Source: JBBECJ01 sp963763325
Lineage (GTDB): Bacteria > Chloroflexota > Chloroflexia > Thermomicrobiales > CFX8
Reading direction: 5' to 3'
DNA length: 64,000 nucleotides
NCBI GenBank assembly: GCA_963763325.1
Contig: CAVXOL010000022.1
Coordinates: 186,001-250,000 of the forward strand
Part shown: positions 1 to 8,003 of the stretch, one piece after another
How the letters are laid out: each line of letters opens with the position of its first letter
Position numbering within the stretch: position 1 is the first letter of the stretch
Notes under the pieces: model-generated
The model's database searches: none
What the model was told of the DNA's origin: nothing
What the model saw: only the letters and a program-made list of their open reading frames with translations
Position numbers and translations under genes: made by a program

Positions 1-211
1 CTTCGACCTCCTCGTCAACACGAGGCTCGGCCGTTGCAGTCGCGTTCGCCTGCGGATCGAACGAGTCGAAGGGGTCGAGCGGGTCGTCAGGATCCGGAGT
101 ATTGCCGTCGTCATCGAGCATCATCGAACCAACAAGCACACCGGAAGCGACCACCGCCGCCGTCGCACCGCCAACCTTGAGAAACGTCCGCCGAGACACG
201 CGCCGCATCAT
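1..211 (-). CDS. Tat-signal exported protein, N-terminus only
   Basis: The reading frame begins at an ATG with a GGAGG site six bases upstream and runs off the left edge after 70 codons. The N-terminus MMRRVSRRTFLKVGG is a textbook twin-arginine signal (RRTFLK) followed by a hydrophobic stretch rich in Ala and Val, so the protein is probably exported folded through the Tat system. After the signal comes a low-complexity segment rich in Asp and Pro (DDDGNTPDPDDPLDPFD), which looks like a flexible linker between the signal and a folded domain that lies outside the window. The function cannot be assigned from what is present. Confidence 0.75.
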   Translation of the reverse strand, partial: MMRRVSRRTFLKVGGATAAVVASGVLVGSMMLDDDGNTPDPDDPLDPFDSFDPQANATATAEPRVDEEVE

Positions 212-318
212 CGTCAGCCTCCATTCTGCGTGTTGAAGGGGAAACGCCGGAGACGGGCTGAAAGTTCCAATTGTTATGGAAAGACGTGACGTATGATGCG
301 TTAGAAGGGGAGAACGCG

Positions 319-1302
319 ATGAGTGACGACCGAGCGAAGACTGGTAATGCGGCCCCGCCGGCAGCAGGCGTTCGGCTCCAGTGGGCGGACCTGCCGGACC
401 ATCTGCGCGCTACCATCGATGGTCGGCTGGGCAGCCGCGTCGTTTCGGCGCGGTCGCAAGCCAGTGGATTTTCGCCCGGTGTTGCCGCCCGGCTGACGAC
501 CGCGAACGGGCAGCGTGTCTTCTGCAAGGCAGTGAGTTCGGCACCGAACCCGGAGTCGCCGGAGTTTCATCGGCGTGAGGCAGTATCGTTGCGGCGCTGC
601 CAGATGACGTACCCGTCCCGCGACTGCTGTGGTCGCACGACGAAGGCGACGACGGCTGGGTAGTGCTGGTGTTCGAGGATGTCGAGGGACGCGAGCCTGT
701 CCTCCGTGGACCACAGACGAACTCGACCGTGTGGTTGACGCGATCGTCGGCCTGTCGGACGCGCTGACGCCATCGCCGCTGGATAAGGCGTTCGCCGGTA
801 CTACCGAGAAACTGGGGCATCTTCCGGATCGGCTGGTGGCAGCGGATCGAGTACGAGCGCCCAGTCGGGCTGGATGACTGGGCGCTGCGTAACCTCGCGT
901 CGTTGATGGCGCTGGAAGCTGAGTGCTTCGCAGGCGGTTGCCGGCAACACGCTGCTCCATCTCGATCTGCGGGCCGACAATTTGCTCGTCACCGACGAGC
1001 GAGTGCTGGTCGTCGACTGGCCGCACGCCCGGATCGGCGCGCCGTGGCTGGATATGGCGTTCTTCGTCCCGAGCGTGCGGATGCAGGGAGGCCCGCCGCC
1101 CGAGGAAGTCTTCGCTCGCCACCCCGCCGCCCGCGATGCCGATCCGGACGCGGTCAACGCCGCCCTCGCCGCCATCGCGGGGTTTTTCACGCGCCAGTCG
1201 TTGCAACCCCCGCCACCTGGCCTCCCAACGCTGCGCGCGTTTCAGGCAGCGCAGGGAGTCGTCGCCCGACGATGGATAGCGGAGCGGACCGGCTGGCATT
1301 AG
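319..1302 (+). pseudogene. aminoglycoside phosphotransferase-like kinase, four frameshifts
   Basis: ATG at 319 follows AGAAGGGGAG by six bases. The protein reads in one frame to about 583, then shifts near 583, 705, 832 and 932 before ending at 1302; joined, it would be about 328 residues. The joined sequence has the APH/ChoK kinase signature: the catalytic loop HLDLRADN (equivalent to HGDLxxxN) near base 958, and the metal-binding VVDWPHARIGAPWLD shortly after. Such enzymes transfer phosphate from ATP to an aminoglycoside or other small hydroxylated substrate; the substrate cannot be told here. Because conserved genes elsewhere in the window carry similar single-base shifts, it may be intact in the organism rather than a true pseudogene. 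Confidence 0.6.
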
Positions 1303-1387
1303 CGTCCGCGATGACCTCCAGTCTTGCGGGCGGTGACACGGGGGTCTGTTGTCGTTGGCTGATCGCACGTCGCTGAATAGAGGCAGG

Positions 1388-1945
1388 ATGTTGCCACGTC
1401 TCGAAACTCCACGGCTGGTCCTCCGGCAATTTGTTCCCAGCGATTGGGACGCGGTCAAAACGATGTTGTCCGATCCGGAAACCACTCGGTACATGCATTT
1501 TGCGACCTTCACGGATGTCGAACGCCGTCAGTGGTTCGACCGGTGCGTCGCGAACGAGCACCAACCTGGTGACGATGAGGACGCGCTCTATTGGGCCATT
1601 GCGCGGAAGGATTCTGGGCACATGATCGGCTGGTTCGGTATTGGGACTTCCAGCGATGCCGCCGTTCCGGGCGAGCGCCGTTTTGGGTATCTGCTCAATC
1701 GCGCCTGTTGGAACCGGGGCTTTATGACTGAAGCCTTGCGTGCCGTACTTGCCTTCGAGTTCGGCGCCCGCGGCACGCCGCAGCTCCGAGCGACATGTAA
1801 CGCCGCCAACCTGGCGTCGGCGCGCGTGATGGAAAAGGCCGGCATGCGCCGCGAGAAGACGGTGTTCGACGACGACTTTGATGGCAAGCGGGTGCAGCAT
1901 CATCACTACACCATCACGAAAGCCGATTTTGAGGTTCGGCGGTAG
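1388..1945 (+). CDS. GNAT family N-acetyltransferase (RimJ/RimL type)
   Basis: A 185-residue protein starting at an ATG preceded by GAGGCAGG. The opening LETPRLVLRQFVPSDWD is the typical RimJ/RimL start, with ETxRLxLRxxxxxD marking the first strand of the fold. Acetyl-CoA-binding features follow: GYLLNRACWNRGFMTEALRA (the central Q/RxxGxG/A equivalent, here NRGFMTEA) and NLASARVMEKAGM near the C-terminus, which is the usual N.aS..v.EKlGF helix. It should transfer an acetyl group from acetyl-CoA to an amino group on a protein N-terminus or small molecule. The gene stands alone, and nothing nearby identifies the substrate. Confidence 0.85.
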   Translation: MLPRLETPRLVLRQFVPSDWDAVKTMLSDPETTRYMHFATFTDVERRQWFDRCVANEHQPGDDEDALYWAIARKDSGHMIGWFGIGTSSDAAVPGERRFGYLLNRACWNRGFMTEALRAVLAFEFGARGTPQLRATCNAANLASARVMEKAGMRREKTVFDDDFDGKRVQHHHYTITKADFEVRR

Positions 1946-2084
1946 CGATTCGTCCAGAGTCTTGACGTTCACTTCTCCCACGCATCTGTGAACGGGACAT
2001 CGCGAACTCGCCATGTCTCATTCAGCGTGTAGATCGTGCGAGAATCCAACGGATGTCGTGGCACGCAGAACCGGGAGAACGGCG

Positions 2085-3818
2085 ATGAGCGGTACAACCA
2101 CTGACGCGGCGACGCTGGCGATCTTTGGGAAGGCGCTGGCGGCGGCGGCGCAGGAGATGGGGATCAACCTGGTCCGGGCGGCCTACTCAACGGTTGTGCG
2201 CGAGGCACGCGACTGCTCGGCGGCGCTGCTCGACACCGACGGGAACGTCATCGCTCAGGCTGAGATGATCCCGATGATGCTGGCCGCGCTCGGCGAGTGT
2301 TTCGCCGCCTGCACGCGCCGGTTCCCGATCGACACGATCCAGCCCGGTGAGGCGCTGATCCTGAACGATCCGTATGCGGGCGGCCATCATCTGAACGACA
2401 TCATCTTGTTTACGCCAATCTTTTTCGAGCGGGAATCGGGAATCGGGAATCGGGAATCGGTGCTGATTGGTTTCGCGGGTTCGCTGGCTCACCATCTGGA
2501 CATCGGGGGTGGAGCGGCCGGGATGAACTCGCGGGCGACCGATATCTATCAGGAGGGGTTGCGGCTGCCGCCGATGAAGTTCGATGTCGCGCGGGACTGG
2601 GTCGCCGAGGACGGCATCCTGAGACGGATGATCGCCGGGAACCTGCGGACGCCGGAGAAGACGACTGGCGATATCAACGCCCAGTTTGCCGCCAACGACA
2701 CTGGCCGTCGCCGCTTACAGGAACTTGCCGGCCGCTACGGCGTCGACGGCTTGCGGACGCTGATTCCCGAACTGCTAGCCTACACCGAGCGGCGGGCACG
2801 GGCCGAGATCGCGGCCATCCCGGACGGCGTTTACCACGGCGAGGACATGGTCGATTCGGACGGCATCAGCCCTGGCCGGCTCGTTGTCCGCGCGACGGTG
2901 ACCGTCAGCGGAGACGACATCGCGATCGACTTCGACGGTACCGGTCCGACGACGAAAGGTCCGTTCAACTCGCCGTTCTCGTCAACGATTGCGGCCAGCC
3001 GGGCCGCTATTCGTGGGATGTTTCGTGACAGCGCGATTCCGGCCAACGACGGCTGCAATCGCCCGATCCGCGTGACGGCCCCGGCCGGCTGCCTGCTCAA
3101 CCCAACCTTCCCGGCGCCAGTCCGCGCTCGCATGCAGCCAACCTCGCGCGCCTACGACGCGATCAAGAAGGCGCTCGCGCCGGCCATTCCCAACCAGGTC
3201 ACAGCCCCCGGCTTCGACACGACATCGAGCCTGACACTGGCGGTGTTGCGGCGGGAATCGGGAACCGGGAGCCGGGAATCGGGCAGTCGGTCAGTGATCC
3301 CCGATTCCCGCAATTACGATATGTTCGTCGATATCTGCGGTGGCGGACTTGGTGCCGGCGTTGGGTACGATGGAGCAGATGCGACTGATAATCCGGTGTC
3401 GAACTGCTCGAACACACCGGTCGAGGCGCTGGAGGTCGATCATCGCTTCTGTCGAATCGTCGCCTATGAGCTGCTGCCGGATTCCGGTGGGGTGGGGCAG
3501 TGGCGAGGCGGTCTGGGGTTCCGGCGGGTTTACGAGATCCTTGAGGACGGTGTTGTCTTCTCGTCCTATTCCGACCGGTTTGAAACGGCTGCCGAGGGCT
3601 TGTTCGGTGGTGGCGCTGGCGCGTCAGGCTCCTACACGCTCCACCGTGACGGTGAGCCGATTGCGCTCCCGATGTCGCTCAACATCGACCTGCGCCGTGG
3701 GGACCTTTTGGAGTGCCGCTTTGGTGGCGGTGGTGGATACGGAGATCCATCCAAGCGTGATCCGCAGGCGATTGAGCGAGACCACCTCGAAGGAAAGACG
3801 ACACCGTCTCACCGGTAG
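2085..3818 (+). CDS. hydantoinase B / 5-oxoprolinase subunit (HyuB family)
   Basis: ATG at 2085 has GGGAGA seven bases upstream; the 577-residue product matches the HyuB/OplahB family in length. Seen motifs include the N-terminal INLVRAAYSTVVREARDCSA, the metal-site region DPYAGGHHLNDI, AHHLDIGGGAAGMN, and the glycine-rich C-terminus FGGGGGYGDPSKRDP. The family forms the B subunit of ATP-dependent hydantoinases and oxoprolinases that open cyclic amides. The partner HyuA is not adjacent, which is unusual. Two stretches, residues about 115-125 and 389-409, are translations of the GGGAATCGGG intergenic repeat inserted in frame where relatives have short loops, and the last residues and stop codon lie in a third repeat arm. 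Confidence 0.9.
   Translation: MSGTTTDAATLAIFGKALAAAAQEMGINLVRAAYSTVVREARDCSAALLDTDGNVIAQAEMIPMMLAALGECFAACTRRFPIDTIQPGEALILNDPYAGGHHLNDIILFTPIFFERESGIGNRESVLIGFAGSLAHHLDIGGGAAGMNSRATDIYQEGLRLPPMKFDVARDWVAEDGILRRMIAGNLRTPEKTTGDINAQFAANDTGRRRLQELAGRYGVDGLRTLIPELLAYTERRARAEIAAIPDGVYHGEDMVDSDGISPGRLVVRATVTVSGDDIAIDFDGTGPTTKGPFNSPFSSTIAASRAAIRGMFRDSAIPANDGCNRPIRVTAPAGCLLNPTFPAPVRARMQPTSRAYDAIKKALAPAIPNQVTAPGFDTTSSLTLAVLRRESGTGSRESGSRSVIPDSRNYDMFVDICGGGLGAGVGYDGADATDNPVSNCSNTPVEALEVDHRFCRIVAYELLPDSGGVGQWRGGLGFRRVYEILEDGVVFSSYSDRFETAAEGLFGGGAGASGSYTLHRDGEPIALPMSLNIDLRRGDLLECRFGGGGGYGDPSKRDPQAIERDHLEGKTTPSHR
2429..2460 (+). repeat. GGGAATC tandem repeat inside hyuB
   Basis: Four tandem copies of CGGGAAT-type heptamers lie in frame inside hyuB and are translated as ERESGIGNRES. 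The same unit occurs at 3251-3311, 16960-17027, 29352-29461 and 61830-61860. Only one arm is present here. Confidence 0.85.
3251..3311 (+). repeat. complete palindromic GGGAATCGGG element inside hyuB
   Basis: A left arm at 3251-3262 (GCGGGAATCGGG) and its reverse complement at 3299-3311 enclose more GGGAATC-like units. The whole element is 61 bases and is read through in frame as an Arg/Ser/Gly-rich insert. It matches the intergenic hairpin family found at 16960-17027. Confidence 0.85.
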
Positions 3819-3840
3819 GAGCGATGGCCACAGCATCGCC
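3806..3840 (+). repeat. solo arm of the 51470-51568 inverted repeat
   Basis: The stretch beginning GTCTCACCGGTAGGAGCGAT matches the left arm of the palindrome at 51470 (GTCTCACGGGTAGGGGCGAT) with only a few substitutions and continues in register to about 3840. The hyuB stop codon (TAG, 3816-3818) lies inside it. No facing arm is seen downstream. Confidence 0.6.
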
Positions 3841-4160
3841 CTCCCCGTACCTGTCAGGTGCCGGTTTCGTGGTCCGGCCAATCTCCCGCTTCGTCACCGT
3901 CGGGCCAGAGGTGCGGGCCGCTGTGTTCACCGTTGCAGAGCAATTCCTCGCCTGAACGCGTTGCGACGACGGTTGGGCGACGAGTCACCAGATCCGGGCG
4001 AGGCTGGACTGGGTAGCGAGTTGGCAGTGCGACGCGGTGCAGGCGGCAGTAACCGCGCTCGACAGGACCGGGTTGTCGTAGATGGTCCATCGTGACATCG
4101 GTGTTCGGCTGCGATGATTCGGCGTCCGAAGCCACGGCGTTCCTTCTTCCAGATCCATCA
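3819..4160. other. intergenic, no gene seen
   Basis: This 342-base gap between convergent hyuB and the phosphoesterase holds the end of a solo repeat arm and otherwise nothing recognisable. The open frames crossing it have no family signature, no plausible ribosome-binding site, and the composition expected of antisense shadows. Confidence 0.5.
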
Positions 4161-5033
4161 TCAATCGACGTCACGATTGACGTGATATTCACGCTCAGTG
4201 TACTCCCAACGGTCTGCCTGCTTGAACTCCTCGAGGAGCTCCGACGTGAACGGCTGCTCCGGATGATGACGGTTGCGCCAGACGACGAAGGCGTAGACGT
4301 GGATGCGGTTGGTGCGGAACTCATCGATCATCAACTGGCCGACCGGTCCGCAACGTTCGGCCAGACGCGAGCGATCCAGCGCATCGAAGAGTGGCTCTCG
4401 GTCGTAGGCGATCCGTCGCCACTCGGGCTGCCAGCCGGTCGCGTCACCTTCGAGCAGTAGATATTCGGCGTCGGGCTTCCCTTCGAGCGGCAGTCCGACC
4501 GATCCGGGGTTGAGGACACGCCAGCCGTCTATCGTGCGATCCATCGCGAGGTGCGTGTGGCCGGAGATGACGAATGGCTCTTCGACCCCGGCCAGCATTG
4601 CGGCCAGATCCTCGACGGATGCGTCCCGGTGCATCGCCTCCCAGTGGCTGCGGGGAGAGCCGTGAACGAGGCGGATGGCTGGGGCGTCGGGGAAGCGCAG
4701 CGAGAGCGTATCCGGCCAGGTCGCGACGATGTTGTGCTGCTCGTCGCTCACCTGCTCGCGTAGCCAGGGCAGGACGCGAAAGTCCTCCGGTGTCCAGGTG
4801 GCTGGAGCACGAGGCGTGTCGTAATCCAGCAGATAGTACTCATTGTTGCCACGAATGACGGCCCAGCCCTCGCGCTGGATGATCTCGACCACCTCGGCCG
4901 ACGATGGCCCCCAGTTGATCGAATCGCCGGCGACGATGACGCGGTCAACGCGTTCGCCATCGAGGTCGCGTCGAACAGCCTCCAAAGCGGGGAGATTGGC
5001 ATGGATGTCGGCGAGGACTGCCAGTCGTGTCAT
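4161..5033 (-). CDS. calcineurin-like metallophosphoesterase
   Basis: A 290-residue protein with the full metallophosphoesterase signature: DIHAN (metal ligands D and H) at the N-terminus, GDSINWGP, the GNNE variant of the GNHD motif, HGSP and GHTH. It belongs to the compact YfcE/MJ0936-like group, dinuclear-metal phosphodiesterases of the cytoplasm whose natural substrates are often unknown. The C-terminal 90 residues (after VGLPLEGKPDAEYLLL) extend beyond the core and are rich in charged and aromatic residues; I do not recognise them. It is divergent from hisIE, whose start lies only about 60 bases away, so the two genes share a short promoter region. Confidence 0.85.
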   Translation of the reverse strand: MTRLAVLADIHANLPALEAVRRDLDGERVDRVIVAGDSINWGPSSAEVVEIIQREGWAVIRGNNEYYLLDYDTPRAPATWTPEDFRVLPWLREQVSDEQHNIVATWPDTLSLRFPDAPAIRLVHGSPRSHWEAMHRDASVEDLAAMLAGVEEPFVISGHTHLAMDRTIDGWRVLNPGSVGLPLEGKPDAEYLLLEGDATGWQPEWRRIAYDREPLFDALDRSRLAERCGPVGQLMIDEFRTNRIHVYAFVVWRNRHHPEQPFTSELLEEFKQADRWEYTEREYHVNRDVD

Positions 5034-5096
5034 TCGAAGCGTCGTTCCTTTACAAATCGCTACATGTCGTCCTGTCAGGATCGTTACAATTGCCGC

Positions 5097-5747
5097 ATGG
5101 TAACTGAAACACCGTCAACCAATTCCCTGGATTCAATCAACTGGGACGCCAACGGCCTCGTGCCGGGCATCGTCCAGGATGCACGGACCGGCGAGGTGCG
5201 GATGCTCGGCTATCTGAATGCCGAGTCGTTGCTACGGACGATCGAAACGGGACTGGTCCACTTCTACTCGCGCTCGCGACAGATGCTCTGGCAGAAGGGC
5301 GAGACGAGCGGCAACGTCCTGCGGCTGGTCGAGGCGCGGGTCGATTGCGACGGCGACACGCTGCTGCTGCGCGTCAATCCGGTCGGCCCAACCTGCCACA
5401 CCGGCGAGGAGAACTGCTTTTACGCATCGCCGCTGGCAACTGGCGAGGCCGCGCCGGTCGGTGCCAATGTCATCCCCCGGCTGAATGACGTGATCGCTCA
5501 ACGGCAGGCAGAGATGCCGGAAGGTTCCTACACGACCTATCTCTTCCAGCAGGGGATCGACAAGATCGGCAAGAAGATCGGCGAGGAAGCCGCCGAGGTG
5601 ATCATTGCCGCCAAGAACGGCGATCCGGCTCCGCTGGCCAACGAGGCCGGCGACCTGATCTACCACCTGCTGGTGATGCTGCGTGCCTGCGATGTCCCGC
5701 TCGACGACGTACTGACTGTTCTCGACGATCGGAGAAGTGGCAAGTGA
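5097..5747 (+). CDS. hisIE: bifunctional phosphoribosyl-AMP cyclohydrolase / phosphoribosyl-ATP diphosphatase
   Basis: A 216-residue fusion catalysing steps 2 and 3 of histidine biosynthesis. The N-terminal HisI domain (about 1-115) shows FYSRSRQMLWQKGETSGN, the metal-binding DCDGDTLLLRV and the zinc-site CHTGEENCFY. The C-terminal HisE domain (about 125-216) shows the MazG-like helical motif KKIGEEAAEVIIAAKN and NEAGDLIYHLLVML. The start is the ATG at 5097; the frame is open upstream but without family similarity. The stop overlaps the start of the following HAD gene by four bases, so the two are translationally coupled. No other his genes lie in the window. Confidence 0.95.
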   Translation: MVTETPSTNSLDSINWDANGLVPGIVQDARTGEVRMLGYLNAESLLRTIETGLVHFYSRSRQMLWQKGETSGNVLRLVEARVDCDGDTLLLRVNPVGPTCHTGEENCFYASPLATGEAAPVGANVIPRLNDVIAQRQAEMPEGSYTTYLFQQGIDKIGKKIGEEAAEVIIAAKNGDPAPLANEAGDLIYHLLVMLRACDVPLDDVLTVLDDRRSGK

Positions 5748-6415
5748 GCCGCCGCTTTGACGCCGTCCTCTTCGACTGGGACGACACGCTTTGTGGCGCC
5801 GAGCCGCACCGCTTCGTCTATGCCCAGCAGGTCGCGGCCCGTTTTGGTGTCGAACTGACGATGCCGGAAGTCTACCGGGCGTTTGTCCAGGCCGGTGATT
5901 CGACGCTGATCTCGTGGCAGACCAATCCGAATCTGCTGCCGGAGGCGCTTGGAATCGATTCCCGCCACCACGAGGAGTTCTCGGTCCGCTTTCGTGAACG
6001 CGACATGATCAAACGCTTCACGCTCTTCGATGATGTGCTGGCGATCATCGAAGGTTTGGGCGAGCGCAACCTTCGGACCGGCGTCCTCTCCAACAATGAT
6101 GAGGTCGCCGAGCGGATCGCGGAGATGGATGTCCACCACCACTTCGAAGTGATCGTCTCACCGCAAACCTTCGGCGTCGGAAAGCCAGAACCGGAGATCT
6201 TCGTGCGGACGATGGAGATGCTCGATCTCTCGCCCGAACGCGCCATCTACGTCGGTGACTCCTACGACAACGACGTGATCGGTGCCCGAGCCGCCGGCCT
6301 GACGCCAGTCCTGATCGATCGCTTCCTGATCAACCTCGACGGCCACGACGCCGAACACCGCGTCGAAACGCTCCACGACCTGGCGGAGCTATTGGACCGG
6401 CTGATTCATTCGTAG
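5744..6415 (+). CDS. HAD-superfamily phosphatase
   Basis: GTG start within GTGA, overlapping the hisIE stop by four bases. The 223-residue protein has HAD motif I DWDDTLCG (a DxDxT variant with both aspartates), motif II VLSNND, a conserved lysine in GVGKPEPEIF (motif III) and motif IV GDSYDNDVIGA. These residues form the aspartyl-phosphate active site of small-molecule phosphatases. The coupling to hisIE raises the possibility that it supplies histidinol-phosphate phosphatase activity, which some bacteria provide from the HAD family; that is inference from position only. A hairpin follows the stop codon. Confidence 0.85.
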   Translation: MSRRFDAVLFDWDDTLCGAEPHRFVYAQQVAARFGVELTMPEVYRAFVQAGDSTLISWQTNPNLLPEALGIDSRHHEEFSVRFRERDMIKRFTLFDDVLAIIEGLGERNLRTGVLSNNDEVAERIAEMDVHHHFEVIVSPQTFGVGKPEPEIFVRTMEMLDLSPERAIYVGDSYDNDVIGARAAGLTPVLIDRFLINLDGHDAEHRVETLHDLAELLDRLIHS

Positions 6416-6458
6416 CGTGTGATGCGCGATGTGTGACCCATCATCACATCGCCGGAAT

Positions 6459-6490
6459 GCAACGGGTGGACCAGTCGGCCCACCCGTTGC
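6459..6490 (+). terminator. hairpin between HAD gene and MshC-like gene
   Basis: An 11-bp perfect stem (GCAACGGGTGG with its complement, ending at 6490) closes a 10-base loop between two convergent genes. There is no clear T-tract, so termination in both directions is inferred from position. Confidence 0.6.
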
Positions 6491-6513
6491 ACTCTGAATG
6501 ACTGGACTGATGG

Positions 6514-7713
6514 CTATCTAACCCCTTGGACACCGAGGACGCCGGCGAGGGTCCGCAGGCGGGACTGGGCCGGGCGGACGTTGCGGCCTTCGGAGGCGGT
6601 CGTGATGATGTCGGCGGCGAAGTCGCGCAGGACATTGACGGCTTCCGGCGTGTTGAGGTCGTCGTCGAGCGCGCCGCGGAAGCGGGTCTCGAAGCCGAGA
6701 CCGTCGAACTCGTCGCCACGGCGGGAGTCGAGCAGGGCGGCTTCCTTGAGCATGCTGGCGAGTCCCTCGTACTCGGCCGGGCCGGTGTCGCGGTAGTCCC
6801 ACGACTCGCGGTAGTGGTTCGAGTGCAGGTAGAGGCGAAGGGCGTCGGCGGTGTGGATGCGCAGGACGTTGCGTGCCAGGACGAGGTTGCCGAGCGACTT
6901 GCTCATCTTCTCGCCCTGGTAACGGACCATCCCGATGTGCATCCAGAACTGGCAGAACGGCTCCTCGCCGGTGGCGTGCTGGGACTGTGCGATCTCGCAC
7001 TCGTGGTGCGGGTAGATCAGGTCGCTGCCGCCGCCGTGGATGTCGATCTTCGGGCCGAGGTAGCGCATCGCCATCGCGGAGCACTCGACGTGCCAGCCGG
7101 GTCGGCCTGGTCCCCAGGGGCTCTCCCAGGCCGGCTCGCCCGGCTGCTGCCCCTGCCAGAGGATGAAGTCGAGCGGCCCCTCCTTGCGCGGGTCGTCCGG
7201 GTCGGCCCCGCGCTCGCGCGAGAGCTCGATCATCTCATTCCACGCGTACTTGCCGAGCGCGCCGTAGTCCTCGTCGTTGGCGACGCGGAAGTAGACGTTG
7301 CCCTGGCTCTCGTAGGCGAATCCGTCGGCGATCAGAGCAGCCGTGATCTCGATGATCTTCTCGGTCTCCTCGCTGGCACGCGGGAAGGCCTGTGGCCAGA
7401 GGCAGTTGAGCGCCGAGAGGTCTTCGACGAGCTGCCTGGTGTGGCGGTCGCCGAGCAGGGCCCAGTCCTCGCTGTCACGCCTGGCCCGCTTGAGGATGTC
7501 GTCGTCGATGTCGGTCACGTTCTGGACATACCGGACTCGCCAGCCGAGGAACTGGCAGTAGCGGTTGAGGACGTCGAAGGTGAGGTAGGTCATCGCGTGG
7601 CCGATATGGGTCGTGTCGTAGGGAGTTACGCCACAGACATACATCTTGACCGTCCGGCCATCGAGCGGCTGGAACTCGCGCTTCTCGCCCGACAGCGTAT
7701 CGTACAGTTTCAC
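6514..7713 (-). CDS. MshC-like cysteine ligase / truncated cysteinyl-tRNA synthetase homologue
   Basis: A 399-residue class I synthetase fold with HIGH-type motif TPYDTTHIGHAMTYLTFD, zinc ligands in YVCGVTP, HVECSAMAM and YPHHECE, and KMSKSLGN. It ends soon after the ALDDDLNTPEA helix, so the anticodon-binding C-terminal domain of ordinary CysRS (about 460 residues) is absent. The block ERGADPDDPRKEGPLDF ... PGEPAWESPWGPGRPGWHVE closely follows the pattern of mycothiol ligase MshC, which joins cysteine to glucosaminyl-inositol. The PHHECEIAQS segment is more CysRS-like. It is therefore MshC-like or an ancestral short CysRS; I cannot decide from sequence alone. Confidence 0.8.
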   Translation of the reverse strand: MKLYDTLSGEKREFQPLDGRTVKMYVCGVTPYDTTHIGHAMTYLTFDVLNRYCQFLGWRVRYVQNVTDIDDDILKRARRDSEDWALLGDRHTRQLVEDLSALNCLWPQAFPRASEETEKIIEITAALIADGFAYESQGNVYFRVANDEDYGALGKYAWNEMIELSRERGADPDDPRKEGPLDFILWQGQQPGEPAWESPWGPGRPGWHVECSAMAMRYLGPKIDIHGGGSDLIYPHHECEIAQSQHATGEEPFCQFWMHIGMVRYQGEKMSKSLGNLVLARNVLRIHTADALRLYLHSNHYRESWDYRDTGPAEYEGLASMLKEAALLDSRRGDEFDGLGFETRFRGALDDDLNTPEAVNVLRDFAADIITTASEGRNVRPAQSRLRTLAGVLGVQGVR

Positions 7714-7868
7714 TGCGTCCCCACTCCTGCTAATAATCCCAACGACACATTCTGAATAACTCGTGGCTGTTTTTCACACGACGGCACGCGTCACACTGGA
7801 CTGGACGTCATCTCGAACGCGCCGTGCGCGACGGGTATTCCCGCGACGGCGTAGTATCCCATGATCGG

Positions 7869-7923
7869 CCCTCACCCCCCAACCCCCTCCCTGATCCTGG
7901 GAGACGGGGTTGGGGGGTGAGGG
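7869..7923. repeat. 18-bp perfect C-rich inverted repeat
   Basis: CCCTCACCCCCCAACCCC (7869-7886) pairs perfectly with 7906-7923, and the loop contains a second five-base stem. It lies in the 290-base gap between the divergent MshC-like and LOG genes. The C-run arms resemble those at 18236, 23409 and 25258. Confidence 0.85.
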
Positions 7924-8003
7924 CTGGCCCCAACCTTGCATCCTCTACCATGCGCCGTACCATTGGGCGATGCAACTGACACAGACGACAGGACACGGTT
8001 CAG

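Noticed and set aside
319..1302. calling an aminoglycoside-resistance gene
   Set aside because: The catalytic loop shows only the kinase superfamily; the substrate cannot be inferred, and the frame is interrupted four times.
301..1512. 403-codon open frame on the minus strand
   Set aside because: Runs antisense to the kinase and GNAT genes, Arg/Ser-rich, no family match; the opposite strand has clear kinase and acetyltransferase motifs.
2429..2460. short tandem units suggestive of a CRISPR array
   Set aside because: Units are 7 bases with no unique spacers, and no cas genes occur in the window.
3340..4095. 251-codon plus-strand frame crossing the end of hyuB
   Set aside because: Most of it overlaps hyuB in another frame; the part beyond has no motif or ribosome-binding site.
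6526..7755. 409-codon open frame on the plus strand
   Set aside because: Antisense to the MshC-like gene; no domain and Val/Asp/Glu-biased composition.
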